Of a stretch of DNA of 64,000 nt, positions 10,741 through 22,295 are shown piece after piece. The stretch lies in the NCBI GenBank assembly GCA_951213105.1, contig OX578146.1, positions 108,859,776-108,923,775 on the forward strand. The letters are read 5' to 3'. Below the pieces are notes generated by a model. The model was not told the origin of the DNA and did no database searches. It was given only the letters and a program-made list of their open reading frames with translations. The translations under genes were made by a program, and so were the position numbers. The DNA comes from Amaurobius ferox. Its lineage: Eukaryota > Arthropoda > Arachnida > Araneae > Amaurobiidae. Position 1 is the stretch's first letter; each line of letters opens with the position of its first letter.

Positions 10741-11463
10741 TTCAAAATTTAATGCTTTATTTTTCTATTTTAGGTTGTGATTTTGACCGTTATCCGGCGA
10801 ATCCGGGCGTGGTCCCTTGTTCGATTGAACATTGAGTTCGGATGTCGATACTTCATTGCGGAGATTTTGCGGAACTTTCCTTCGGCAATCCTTATAAGGT
10901 TAAGATCGGATGCTCTGAAAATTATACGGATTTGTTGATACAGTACGGTGAGGTAAAATTACTGTAATTCTAATTCATGAACAGTGGAACAGTAAATTTC
11001 CATTCCAAGCACTGGTATAAATTTAAGGCTTATAATCTAACGTATTTTAATTGGAATTCTTATTGAATATATTGATAATTGTCTATATAGAAATTTAAAT
11101 TGATAAAGATTCTAAGGAGTGTGATTGATATAATGTTAACTGAATGTTAATTTACTTTGCATAAAGTTCTCTAGTGAAAGAGATTGTATTTACCGAAGGT
11201 ATATTGTGAAATGGATATTGAAAGTAAAATTTGTTTGGAATATATATATAAAATTTAAATGGCTTACTTAAGAATAAATATGAATATTTGGTATAATGAG
11301 TTAAATTATTTGCACACCCTGAATTCTGTCTTTTATTCTTCTACCCATCTGTGGACTGATGTCTCCAGACCGTAAGTACTCCTGGGTTACATGCGAGATA
11401 TATATGAGTTTATGTGAGTATTATAAGTGAATTATGTGTGATTTTTGTGTGGACGCAATGTAC

Positions 11464-11640
11464 TCATCTGCATATCTCCAATTCTTCTGTGCATATCGGT
11501 CGTGAGATCGGTTTCGGTTTCACTTTCGTTCGACTCCCCGCCGATTTGACTCCGGAACTGAATCCACCGCCGATATGACTCTGTCGTCGGGAAGAGTTCC
11601 GATGCGACATTGATCCCGGACTCTCCCGATATGACATTGC
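11464..11640 (-). other. GC-rich open segment, possible exon, unrecognised
   Basis: The minus frame reads through a Ser/Arg/Gly-rich stretch from an ATG in good context (gcagcaATGt, about 11636) to a stop near 11467, about 56 residues. On the plus strand a motif like ccgatatgact/ccgatgcgacatt recurs four times at irregular spacing, so the frame could be a decayed repeat instead. No domain is recognised. The region from 10775 to 11460 and from 11650 to 12090 shows nothing identifiable. Confidence 0.2.
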
Positions 11641-12510
11641 TGCCGTGTTTGTGCGGCGATGTGACAATAGTAGTTTTTTTCGCAATTTCAAGTATTTTCA
11701 GCGCTCTTATTTAAGGCTTATTACGTCCATGTTGTATAATTGGCATAGTTGCACATGGAAAAAAAAACAAAGAGCGGAAATGATTTTGGTTCAAAATAGG
11801 CAATTTGGAAATTGTGTGGTGTTATTTGTACCTTTATTATTTGCGTAACAGGCGCTTATTTAGAACCCGAATTGTAAATAAGCGCCTGCAATTTTGTTCC
11901 AGTGAATAAAATGAAATGAAATTTTAGACTTCAAACGGAAGAATTAGTGCCAATATATGAATTCCACACCAAAAAGTTTTTGCAATTACGTATTTTTCCC
12001 TGGTCATTTCAGAAAATGATGATTTATAATGAAATCATCTCCTTACAAATTTACCCCTCTCCCCAGTCGCCTGTTTCATATTTATTGTAAACTAGCCGCC
12101 TTTGGCGACCAGCCTGTTCGCAACCCTTGAAAATGCTGATCGTGGCAAATTCCAACCGTGGCAAACTCGTTGGCGCGACCTACCAGAAATGTGTAAGGTA
12201 ACTGGTTGGATGGCCAGGATGTGCCACCCAATTTAGACCGGAACCCAGTGGGGGAGGCATCCACAGGGAACGTACCCTCCTTCCCCTACCACCAACCCCT
12301 CGGAAAAACATACGGACCCATATGTTTAATGTGATCGTATTCCGTGTCAGTGGCGGAAATCGAACCCGGGCCTATCGAGTGCAATTCTCGCGCGCTAATT
12401 TAAATTTTATAATGACCATATGATAAGCGCTTAATTCCATCATCCTCGTTCCATTATTTAAAATATCCATTTAAAATATCTATAAATTTAAATATCCTTT
12501 TAAAATATCC

Positions 12511-12775
12511 ATACCAGAAAGGTGTAAGGTAACTGTTTGGATGGCCAGGAAATGCCACCAAATTCAGACAGGAAATCAGTGGGGGAGGCTTCCACAGAGA
12601 CCGTACCCTCTTTCCCCTACCACCAACCTCTCTGAAGGACTTACGATCCCACATGTTTAACGTGATCGTACTCCGCGTGAACGCGGCTGCAGTTTTGGCA
12701 GTGGCGGGAATCGAACCCGGGCCTACCGAGTGAAATTCCCGCGCGCAAACCACTGGGATGCCGCGCCCTCCGCGA
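12511..12775 (-). mobile_element. tRNA-headed SINE monomer
   Basis: Read on the minus strand, the head has an A-box-like ggcatcccagtggtttgcgc, a B box (ggttcgattcc) and then the body ending in the ccttacacctttctggta segment. It is joined at its head to the linker cgcgacaatctccataact, which leads into the next monomer at 12800. Confidence 0.8.
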
Positions 12776-12799
12776 CAATCTCCATAACTTTCTATATAT

Positions 12800-12998
12800 T
12801 CACCCAATTTAGACGGGAACCCAGTGGGGGAGGCATCCACAGGGGCCGTATCCTCCTTCCCCTACCACCAACCTCTCGGAAGAACTTACGGACCCACATA
12901 TTTAACGTGATCGTATTCCACGTAAACACGGCGGCAGTTTTGGCAGTGGCGGGAATCGAACCCGGGCCTACCGCTAACTTCCCGCGCGCTAATTTGCA
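12800..12998 (-). mobile_element. SINE monomer with a deleted tRNA head
   Basis: The body and B box are present, but the head between the B box and the A box is shortened (cctaccgctaacttcc) and the A box is lost. The same deletion occurs at 17137-17331, so the two copies arose by duplication after the deletion. Confidence 0.75.
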
Positions 12999-13915
12999 AT
13001 TTAAAATGACCATATGCTTAATTCCATCATCCTCATTCCATTGTTTCATTGTTCCATCATTTAAAATATCCATAAAATTAAAATATCCATTTAAAATATC
13101 CAAAAGTTAAAATATACATTTAAAAACTCCATATCGTTCCATCATTTAAAATATAAATATAATAATTTATATGGAGTAGAGGAGCTCTATTCAGAACCGT
13201 GACGTCAACTCCACCTTGACGTTCCCACCCACCACCTTCCCTCCTTCTGCGGGGGAGAAACGCCGGTTAAGAAGCGGCACGCCGAGAAATTGAAATTCGG
13301 AAACTTTTAAAATCCCGATCCTGTGGGCAATACGGAATATTTCCTGACCAGATTGGACTTGCAAGAATGCCAGATGTTTGACCTTTCTAAAAATGTAAAT
13401 TATTATTCGAAATTATGAGTACTTTTTACTATGCGAGAATTTAAAAACCAAAAATCGTTTTCTTGAGCAAAAAGTGACTTTTGTTTTAAAATCTTTAAAA
13501 AATATTAGAAATCGAAATTCAGATTTGAAATTGATATATTTTTACTCGCAATTGTCTGCTCTTTCCGATGGTGTGATTTGTTTTTTTCTACGACGTCTGG
13601 ATCGTGGAGAAAAAAGGGCAAAAAGGGCAAAAAACGGTCGAAATCGCATAAAACATTAAATAAATAAAAAAAAAATTAAAATTTTAAAAATCGGTTTTCA
13701 CGTGTCCCCCTTCCCTCCCCCCAGGTCTCCGATTGCCAAATTTCGTAGCTCTCCGACGCGCGGTCGCGAAACGTATAGTGTATAAGCCAGACACACAGAC
13801 ACACACACAGACATTGCCTTTTATTATTTACTAGCCGCCTTTGGCGACCAGCCTGTTCGCTACCCTTGAAAATTCTGACCGTGGCAAATTCTAACCGTGG
13901 CACACTCGCTGGCGC

Positions 13916-14162
13916 GACCTACCAGAAGGAACGACCTACCAGGAAGTGCCACCCAATTTAGACAGGAACTCAGTGGGGGAGGCATCCACAGGGACCGTAC
14001 CCTCCTTCCCCTACCACCAACCTCTCGGAAGGACTTACGGTCCCGCATGTTTAACGTGATCGTACTCCGCCTGAACACGGCGGCAGTTTTGGCAGTGGCG
14101 GGAATCGAACCCGGACCTACCTAGTGCAAATCCCGCGCGCTAACCACTGGGCTACCGCGCCC
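13916..14162 (-). mobile_element. tRNA-headed SINE monomer, array end
   Basis: A complete head with both pol III-like boxes (ggtagcccagtggttagcgc and gggttcgattcccgcc on the minus strand) precedes the body. The 3' side ends in a doubled aggtcg segment, ggtaggtcgttcc then tggtaggtcgcgcc, fused to the unit's edge sequence instead of the (CAA)n tail of solitary copies. Confidence 0.85.
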
Positions 14163-14189
14163 TCCGCGACAATCTCCATAACCTTCTTT

Positions 14190-14410
14190 TTATTCACCCA
14201 ATTTAGACCGGAACCCAGTAGGGGAGGCATCCACAGGGTCCGTACCCTCCTTCCTTTACCAACAACCTCTCGGAAGGACTTACGGATCCACATGTTTAAC
14301 GTGATCGTACTCCGCGTGAAAATGGCAGCAGTTTTGGCAGTGGCGGCAATCGAACCCTAGCCTACCGAGTGCAATTCCCGCGCGCCAACCACTGGGCTAC
14401 CGCGCCCTCC
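14190..14410 (-). mobile_element. tRNA-headed SINE monomer, internal
   Basis: An internal monomer lacking the 3' tail. Its B box is mutated (cgaaccctagcc on the plus strand instead of cgaacccgggcc). The A box is intact. It joins the preceding monomer through the cgcgacaatctccataacc linker. Confidence 0.8.
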
Positions 14411-14436
14411 GCGACAATCTCCATAACCTTCTTTTT

Positions 14437-14656
14437 ATTCACCCAATTTAGACCGGAACCCAGTGGGAAAGTCATCCACAGGGTGCGTACCCTCCTTCCT
14501 CTACCACCAACCTCTCGGAAGGACTTACGGACCCACATGTTTAACGTGATCGTACTCCGCGTGAACACGGCAGCAGTTTTGTCAGTGGAGGGAATCGAAC
14601 CCGGGCCTACCGAGTGAAATTCCCGCACGCTAACCACTGGGCTACCGCGCCCTCCG
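14437..14656 (-). mobile_element. tRNA-headed SINE monomer, internal
   Basis: Body variant gtgggaaagtcatcc replaces the usual gtgggggaggcatcc. Both promoter-like boxes are present. It has the same linker on both sides as its neighbours. Confidence 0.8.
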
Positions 14657-14682
14657 CGACAATCTCCATAACTTTCTTTTTA

Positions 14683-14859
14683 TTCACCCAATTTGGACCA
14701 GGACCCAGTGGGGGAGGCATCCACAGAGACCGTACCCTCCTTTCCCTGCCACCAACCTCTCGGAAGGAATTATCGACCCATATGTTTAAGGTGATCGTAC
14801 TCCGCATCAGTGGCGGGAATCGAACCCAGGCCTACCGAGTGCAATTCTCGCGCGCTAAT
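14683..14859 (-). mobile_element. SINE monomer with truncated head
   Basis: The tRNA-like head stops at cgcgctaatttaaattt, before the A box, exactly as in the copy at 12176-12399. The B box remains. The AT-rich aaaatatccat block follows, as in the other units. Confidence 0.75.
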
Positions 14860-15907
14860 TTAAATTTATAACGACCATATGCTAGGCTCTTAATTCCACC
14901 ATCCTCGTTCCATCGTTCCATCATTTCAAATAGCCATAAAATTAAAATATCCATTTAAAATATCTATAAATTAAAATATCCATAAATTAAAATATCCATT
15001 TAAAATAAAAAAATCAACCATATCGTTCCACCAATCCATAAATATAATAATTTCAAATACATCACCACAATTCAAACCACCATAATTCAATCATTTAAAT
15101 TATTTAAAATATCCATTTAAAAATATCCATTTAAAATATCATATAAATATAATAATTTCGCCCGATGTATACAACACTTATGCTCGTAATTCAGTTAAAA
15201 CCGAAAGCGCGGTCTCCATGGAGACGGGGAAGAAACTAATGCGGATGGGAGGAAAATGCCGTTGAGAAACTGAGCCGGTAGCCGACAAATTTAAAATCAT
15301 GGCGTCTTTAAAATTGCCATCCTGAAGGCAATTTTCATTATTTCTGGACCAGATTGGACTTGTAAGAATGCCAGATGTTTGACCTTTCTGAAAATGTCAA
15401 TTATTAGTCGAAATTATGAGTACTTTTCACGATGCGAGAATTTAAAAACCAAAAATCGTTTTCTTGAGCAAAAAGTGACTTTTGTTTTAAAATCTTTAAA
15501 AAATATTAGAAATCGAAATTCAGATTTGAAATTAATATATTTTTACTCGAAATTCTCTGCTCTTTCCGATGGTGTCATTTGTTTTTTTCTACGATGTCTG
15601 GATCGTGGAGAAAAAAGGGCAAAAAGGGCAAAAAACGGTCGAAATCGCATAAAACATTAAATAAATAAAAAAATAATTAAAATTTTTAAAATCGGTTTTC
15701 ATGTGTCCCCTTACCTCCCCCCCGGGTCTCCGATTGCCAAATTTCGTAGCTCTCCGACGCGCGGTCGCGAAACGTATAGTGTATAAGACAGACAGACAGA
15801 CAGACACACACACACACAGACATTGCCTTTTATTATTTACTAGCCGCCTTTGGCGACCAGCCTGTTCGCTACCCTTGAAAATTCTGACCGTGGCAAACTC
15901 GTTGGCG

Positions 15908-16173
15908 CGACCTACCAGAAAGGTGTAAGGTAACTGCTTGGAAGGCCAGGAAGTGCCACACAATTTAGACCGGAACCCAATGGGGGAGGCATCCAAAGAG
16001 ACCGTACCCTCCTTCCCCTACCACAAACCTCTCGGAAGGACTTGCAGTCCCACACGTTTAACGTGATCGTACTCCGCGTGAACACGGCTGCAGTTTTGGC
16101 AATGGCGGGAATCGAACCCGGGCCTACCGAGTGAAATTCCCGCGCGCTAACCACTGGGCTACCGTGCCATCCG
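15908..16173 (-). mobile_element. tRNA-headed SINE monomer with 3' segment
   Basis: The head and both boxes are complete, and the copy retains the 3' segment ending at the gacctaccagaaagg boundary shared with solitary copies. This marks it as the terminal monomer of the chain in unit 3. Confidence 0.8.
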
Positions 16174-16671
16174 CGACAATCTCCATAACTTTATTTTTAT
16201 TCGGCAATTTTGGGAATCGAACCCGGGCCTACCAAGTGCAAATCCCGCGCACTAACCACTGGGGTACTTCACCCTCCGCGATATTCTTCATAACTTTCTT
16301 TTTATTCACCCAATTTAGACCGGAACCAAGTGGGAGAAGCATCCACAGGGACCGTACCCTTCTTCCCCTACCACCAACCTCTCGGAAGGACTTACAGACC
16401 CACATGTTTAACGTGATCGTACTCCGCGTAAACACGGCGGCAATTTTGGGAATCGAACCCGGGCCTACCGAGTGCAATTTCCGCGTGCTAACCATTGGGC
16501 TACTTTGCCCTACGCGACAATCTCCATAACTTTCTTTTTATTCATCCAATTTAGACCGTACCCTCCTTCCAATACCACCAACTTCTCGGAAGGACTCACG
16601 GACCCACATGTTTAACGTGCTCGTACTCCGCGTAAACACGGCGGCAATTTTGGGAATCGAACCCGGGCCTG

Positions 16672-16891
16672 GTAACTGGTTGGACGGCCAGGATGTGCCA
16701 CCCAATTTAGACCGGAACCCAGTGGGGGAGGCATCCACAGGGAACGTACCCTCCTTCCCCTACCACCAACCTCTCGGAAAAACATACGGACCCATATGTT
16801 TAACGTGATCGTACTCCATGTCAGTGGCGGAAATCGAACCCGGGCCTACCGCGTGCAATTCCCGCGCGCTAACCACTGGGCTACTTCGCCC
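16672..16891 (-). mobile_element. tRNA-headed SINE monomer fused into another
   Basis: Its 3' side (ggtaactggttggacggcc on the plus strand) is fused directly to the B-box end of the neighbouring copy at cccgggcct. This is a recombination joint inside the SINE. The body is otherwise very close to 12176-12399, sharing ggaacgtaccc and aaaaacatacgga. Confidence 0.75.
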
Positions 16892-18179
16892 TCCGCGACA
16901 ATCTCCATAACTTTCTTTTTATTCACCCAATTTAGACCGTACCCTCCTTCCCCTACCACCAACCTCTCGGAAGGACTCACGAACCCACATGTTTAACGTG
17001 ATCGTACTCTGCGTGAACGTGGCGTAAGTTTTGGCAGTGGCGGGAATCGAACCCGGGCCTACTGAGTGCAATTCCCGCGCGCTAACCACTGGGCTGCCGC
17101 GCCCTCCGCGACAATCTCCATAACTTTCTACATATTCACCCAATTTAGACGGGAACCCAGTGGGGGAGGCATCCACAGGGGCCGTATCCTCCTTCCCCCT
17201 ACCACCAACCTCTCGGAAGGACTTACGGACCCACATATTTAACGTGATCGTATTCCGCGTAAACACGGCGGCAGTTTTGGCAGTGGCGGGAATCGAACCC
17301 GGGCCTACCGCTAACTTCCCGCGCGCTAATTTGCAATTTAAAATGACCATATGCTTAATTCCATCATCCTCATTCCATTGTTTCATTGTTCCATCATTTA
17401 AAATATCCATAAAATTAAAATATCCATTTAAAATATCCAAAAGTTAAAATATACATTTAAAAAATCCAGATCGTCCCATCATTTAAAATATAAATATAAT
17501 AATTTATATAGAGCAAAGGCGCTCTATTTAGAACCGTGACGTCACCTCCACCTTGACGTCCCCACCCACCACCTTCCCTGCTTCAGCGAGGGAGAAACGA
17601 ACGGAACGCCGAGCGGAACGGCGAGAAATTTAAAATCATGACGTCTTTAAAATTGCGATTCTGAAGGCAATTTTCATTATTTCTGGACCAGATTAGACTT
17701 GTAAGAATGCCAGATGTTTGACCTTTCTGAAAATGTAAATTATTAGTCGAAATTATGAGTACTTTTCACGATGGGAGAATTTAAAAACCAAAAATCGTTT
17801 TCTTGAGCCAAAAGTGACTTTTGTTTTAAAATCTTTAAAAAATATTAGAAATCGAAATGGAGATTTGAAATTGATATATTTTTACTCGCAATTGTCTGCT
17901 CTTTCCGATGGTGTGAGTTGTTTTTTTCTACGACGTCTGGATCGTGGAGAAAAAAGGGCAAAAAGGCAAAAAAAGGTCGAAATCGCATAAAACATTAAAT
18001 AAATAAAAAAATAATTAGAATTTTGAAAATCGGTTTTCACGTGTCCCCTTCCCTCCCCCCCGGGTCTCCGATTGCCAAATTTCGTAGCTCTCCGACGCGC
18101 GGTCGCGAAACGTATAGTGTATAAGACAGACAGACGCACACACACACACACACACAGACATTGCCTTTTATTATTTAAG

Positions 18180-19440
18180 AAGATAAACGCTATTTCAATG
18201 TCTCAAGAGAATTCGAATGTGAAGCATGGGAGTGGTCAAATATAGGCGTGGCCCAAAACACCAATGATGCATGTCCTGACTATTCACAATTAACCTTGCA
18301 ATTCTATAAAACGGAGTATGAAGTTTCAAAACCTTAACCAACGTAGCTAAGTCAGTAGGGTACTTGGTCTCAAAATTCAGTGGTCGATTCCCAGTTCCCA
18401 TCTGAGTATAACTGTTTTTTATTACATATTATAAAGTTGACAGAAGTCGCGCTGCCGATCGCCATTGTAGCGTTTTGCGAAAGGAAATTCTATTTGATCA
18501 ATTGAAAAAAATGACTTGGCGAAAATTTTGGCTATTATGAATTCTGCCAATGTCAAAATCAAAAATCGTGGTATAGTAATCGTAACGTGTACTACTATAC
18601 TATTTTTTATTTTCCTAAACAAAGATCTTTGGAATTTGAGAATTCATAAATCAAATCAATTTTTTCAAATGGAAAGTCTAAATAAATTTGGCGAATAAAA
18701 ACTCTATTTGGCGAACAGCTTGGCGAAAGTAATAAAAGATCCAGAGCAACCCCTGAGCTGGTGTACTCTAATCTCATTATTATTTTTTTTTATAAGAAAA
18801 AAAAATGAATATATCAAATGTCATAAATTTAAGATAATTTCCTAAATTGGGCACTTATTTATGCATAATAAATGCAAATGTGAAACTTCGCTTAACTGCC
18901 AGTTAGCAAAAATAATTTTAAGAAAAAAATCGGTTGTTAAAATTTTGTCAACTCGTACACGTCATTCAAGTAAACCCATACCCATCAAACATCCATCAAT
19001 GAATGATGTCTTACAAATTAATTGGACATACGTCACCGCTTCATCATAGAACCATCATTCGAATCAACCGAAAAAAAAAGAGAAATCCCCAGATAACTAT
19101 AATTATCTTAAAACGCAATCGGAACATACCTGATACAATTAATAAATATTTATTCCTCGGCAATCATCTTTGGGGATTGCGACTTTGCTCTCTTTGTAAT
19201 ATTCCAAGACATCACGATGCAGTAGTCCCTATGCGCGGAACAGCCTATCTCAGGGGGTAGGGACTATAAATTATTCATTGAAAAAGGTTCTCGATTTTCT
19301 TTTAGCAGGAGTGTCACGTGTGTTCCAGGGGGGTTGGAATGAAAATTTTGTTCGATTTCAGCTGTCGGTCATGAGGAATAAAGAGTGTATCTTATTTTGA
19401 AAGGGACCGGATTCAGCTTTCGGTCTGGTTTTGAAGACGC
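18180..19440. other. Mostly unrecognised AT-rich stretch
   Basis: Apart from the tRNA-like sequence at 18338-18408, nothing is recognised. Short frames at 18516-18698, 18861-19049 and 19003-19260 show no domain. Several TTGGCGA motifs at 18510-18730 recall the H element's palindrome cluster but cannot be aligned further. Confidence 0.35.
18338..18408 (+). pseudogene. tRNA-like sequence (SINE head or tRNA pseudogene)
   Basis: A D-arm/A-box match (gtagctaagtcagtaggg) is followed at tRNA-like distance by an anticodon-arm-like cttggtctcaaaattcag and a T-arm/B-box match (ggtcgattccc) lacking one base of the consensus ggttcgattcc. The acceptor stem does not pair well and there is no CCA-proximal closure. 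A decayed SINE head is more likely than a working tRNA gene. Confidence 0.4.
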
Positions 19441-19444
19441 TGCT

Positions 19445-19473
<29 letters not shown>
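19445..19473. repeat. (GA)n microsatellite
   Basis: An uninterrupted dinucleotide run of about 28 bp, flanked by unique sequence. Confidence 0.9.
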
Positions 19474-19476
<3 letters not shown>

Positions 19477-19957
19477 TTCCAGTGTCTGTTCTCGAAAGAA
19501 GTGAGAAGTTGATATTATGGAATAGGATTGGAGTCAGTGACAGTTATTTAAGTTTCAGAGGAGTTTGTTTACCATAAATTTTGCTTTAACAGTCAGCTGT
19601 TGACCTGTATCAAAGATGCGAAAATTTTTACTATCAGGAAGCATTGACATTATGTTAAATTCTTTGAAGACTATGCTGAACTAGATACTGGTGAAGTGGT
19701 CACTAAATATGAAGCCGATCCCCCTTAATTAAAAGGTCAGAATATCAAAAAGCATTTCAAATTTAATCATAGCAAGAAAGATCAATCATGCATAAAGCAT
19801 TGATTATGAAACACTTTCCAACTGAAATGCAATTTTATTTAAACATCTCTAAGATGCGATGCACTCAGCGTTGATGTTTTTTCAATTACCACAGTACTAC
19901 AGTAATTTATTATACTTGAAAACCTCATCGAAAAAGACAATTCCAGTTACAAAAGAT

Positions 19958-20330
19958 AAACTTTCAACTACCCAATATATTTTTGGGAAATTTTTTTATA
20001 CATTTTATATGATAATTTGAATATTTCCTAAACTTTTCGAAACAGTTTGTGAATTTTAACTTCGCTTAAAAAATATTTGAAAAATTAGGTCCCATAATGG
20101 TTCAATGTATTTATGTTTTCAACCCGGGTTCAATCCGAAACTAATTGGGTGATATTATTCATTTTCTTTCCCATATGTCCCATAGATCATCTCAATAACG
20201 TACTAAAATTTCATTTTGATAAAGTCATTTTTACGGCAGTTCACGTACGAACGAACAGACGGACAGACAGACAGACAGAAAGACCAAAGTCATAAACACT
20301 TTCAACTACGTTGGAAAGTGTTAAAAATGG
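19958..20330 (+). repeat. Possible hairpin-ended repeat with (ACAG)n tract
   Basis: The left part holds aaactttcaactaccc. The right part has acgaacgaacagacggacag followed by (ACAG)n, then a hairpin, aacactttcaactacgttggaaagtgtt, with the same actttcaactac motif. This copies the plan of the H family (subterminal motif, microsatellite, terminal hairpin) with a different sequence. Only one copy is present, so the boundaries are a guess. Confidence 0.35.
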
Positions 20331-21470
20331 CGCATATTTTAGTTCTACTAAATTGGAAATTGCGATGTGTAAAACAATATTTCATCTCCTATCACTACAT
20401 GTTGCCTTATTTTCAACGTTTTCGGACATTTTGATTTAAAAAATTATTAATTAAAAATATTTTTGTTAGTTTGGGTAGAAAAAGGGTCAGCAAACTCCCC
20501 CCCCCCCTGCAAGCACTGAGACTTCAAATTTTTCTGATGAGTCCTGGATGTGAAGAATATATTATAAATACATACTTATATATGAATACATATGCAGAGT
20601 GAATCAAAAAGATGTTACCACTTATAAATTATTAAATGTTAATAGTGAAACAGCACCTTGTTATACAATTCTTGAAACTTATTCTTCACTACTAATGGTG
20701 AATGAAAAACTTCCAAGCTGCAACCTTCCTTCTTTCTGCAAAACAAAGTTGTATTGCCATATTTAGTGACAGTGACAACAGAATTTGCATGATGTTGTCT
20801 TCTCCATATAAGTGGTAACATATTTCTGACTCACCCTGTATACATACAATTATATACATGCTGGTATGTAAAGATATCAGATACATATATGTACCATACA
20901 AATATAAAACTGCTGACTGTGAGAATAACACTTTCAATACTTCCTTAAAAGACGCCCACATGTGTAAATTATGTGACATCAATTGTTTCGATGGAGTTTG
21001 GGTCCCGCTTTATCAAGTCAAAACAGTGTCTTTACTTAACAAACGCTAAGCAAGAACTATAAATTGACAGGCCAAAAAACAGTGGAATACATATATTTGG
21101 AACACCCAAAGCACGAATTCGTAGCGAGGGGTGACAGATTTTGGAACGAGATTCCCAGTTATAAATATATCGAAACCGGGAGATCCTAGCCCACAGAAAA
21201 GCCAGAAGAAAAGTATGCAAAGGAGAGGCATGAATTGATATGATATTTAAAAATTAAACTGAGGGAGAATGAAATTAAAACCTTTGAATTAGTAACAACA
21301 ATAAGAGAGTGGTATAAAATTAGAGAAAGGAAGAAATGGACCAATCCATCTAAAGATGTAAAGATAGCAAAATTGTGAAAATAGTAACTAAAAAGAGTGA
21401 AATAGGATGAAAGTATTAAAGACATAAAATTTGGGATAACCATATTAAAAATTCATGTAAATATGTGGTA
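20330..21470. other. Unrecognised AT-rich stretch
   Basis: No gene is recognised. A C-run lies at 20500-20509. Overlapping open frames on the minus strand around 21032-21443 have low-complexity hydrophobic translations with no family match. Confidence 0.35.
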
Positions 21471-22295
21471 AAAAACAAAATGATAGAAACCAGCTGTTTT
21501 GGGGTAAATGAGCTATACCTTCATCAAAACACGGAACTTTATAAACCAGTTAATTAAGAGATAACTAAACAAATAATAAAAGATTTAACAAAAAATAGGA
21601 AAAACAACCAGTGTTACATTAGCTAAAATAATCAAATAAGGCATGATCAAACTACCTTGAAATTACAAAGCATGAAACTGGAAATAAGAAGAATATAAAC
21701 AAAAAATTAAGGAGATAACCAGTATCAGAAACTATGTGAGCTAAATATATCAACTAAATTCAAAAGACATGCAATCGCTTTAAAGGTAGCAGTGAATATG
21801 ATAGGAAATAAAATTATACTAAAAACAATGGGACTTAACGGCTATACGAGCTAACTTCATACAACTGAATAGCATACGATAAAACTACTAAAGAATAGCA
21901 TACGATAAAACTCCTAGTCAATGAAACTTGAATTAAGAGTAATATTACAAATTGGAAGAAATACCGAACTTCGGACGCAATATGAGGTAACTATAACGTA
22001 ACAATTAAAGTTATTTAAATAAACCGCAGTAAAATTACAAGTACATACGGCTGGAATTAAGAAGAATATTCAAATAACATGCGAACAAACTACACCTAAA
22101 ACGTACCCAAACATAAAACTAGAACTTGGAAGAATGTGAACAAAATAAGAAAATTACGGTTTCGGAAGCTATGCTAGCTAACATTATCAATTAAACTCAA
22201 ATATCAATTGATCAATCTCCTTAAGCACTGAATGAGACTGGAATTAAGAAGGAAATAGACAATACAGTTTCAAAAGCTGTAAAAACTAACTTTTT
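21470..22295 (-). repeat. Degenerate ~100-bp repeats flanking the Penelope fossil
   Basis: Loosely repeated blocks of the form 'a(c/g)tggaa(a/t)taagaagaatat...aagctatg-gagctaac' recur about every 100 bp. An accagctgttttggggtaaa segment opens the region at about 21489. The position downstream of the endonuclease end suggests the terminal noncoding part of the Penelope-like element. The assignment is inferred from position. Confidence 0.35.

Larger units (their letters stand above)
12092..13830 (-). repeat. Tandem unit 1 (of 3) carrying SINE monomers
   Basis: The unit starts tagccgcctttggcgaccag and ends acattgccttttattattta, directly abutting unit 2. Inside are three minus-strand SINE monomers (about 12176-12399, 12511-12775, 12800-12998). 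Next come AT-rich aaaatatccat repeats, then a conserved 0.6-kb block containing gaatgccagatgtttgacct and cgtttcttgagc-type sequence. It finishes with cgcgcggtcgcgaaacg and a (CAGA/CA)n tract. The third monomer plus the following AT block is almost identical to 17137-17460 in unit 3. Confidence 0.85.
13831..15839 (-). repeat. Tandem unit 2 (of 3) carrying four SINE monomers
   Basis: It opens with the same ctagccgcctttggcgacca and closes with acattgccttttattattta. Minus-strand SINE monomers lie at about 13916-14162, 14190-14410, 14437-14656 and 14683-14859, about 246 bp apart. They are joined by the linker cgcgacaatctccataac(c/t)ttctttttatt. The middle block differs from units 1 and 3: it has a cggtctccatggagacgggg segment instead of the gaaccgtgacgtca segment. 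The last 500 bp are nearly identical to the other units. Confidence 0.85.
15840..18177 (-). repeat. Tandem unit 3 (of 3), longest, with seven SINE pieces
   Basis: The unit has the same edges as units 1 and 2; after it the sequence becomes unique (agaagataaacgc). SINE pieces lie at about 15908-16173, 16205-16272 (head only), 16305-16510, 16545-16670 (large body deletion), 16672-16891, 16920-17106 and 17137-17331. The growth from three to seven monomers between units suggests unequal exchange within the monomer array. The closing 600 bp again carry gaatgccagatgtttgacct and the (CAGA/CA)n tract. Confidence 0.85.

Noticed and set aside
12082..17440. Many frames of 60-170 codons with recurring motifs such as REVGGRGRRV and MDASPTGF
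   Set aside because: They are translations of SINE bodies and appear wherever the SINE occurs, in all orientations; SINEs do not encode proteins.
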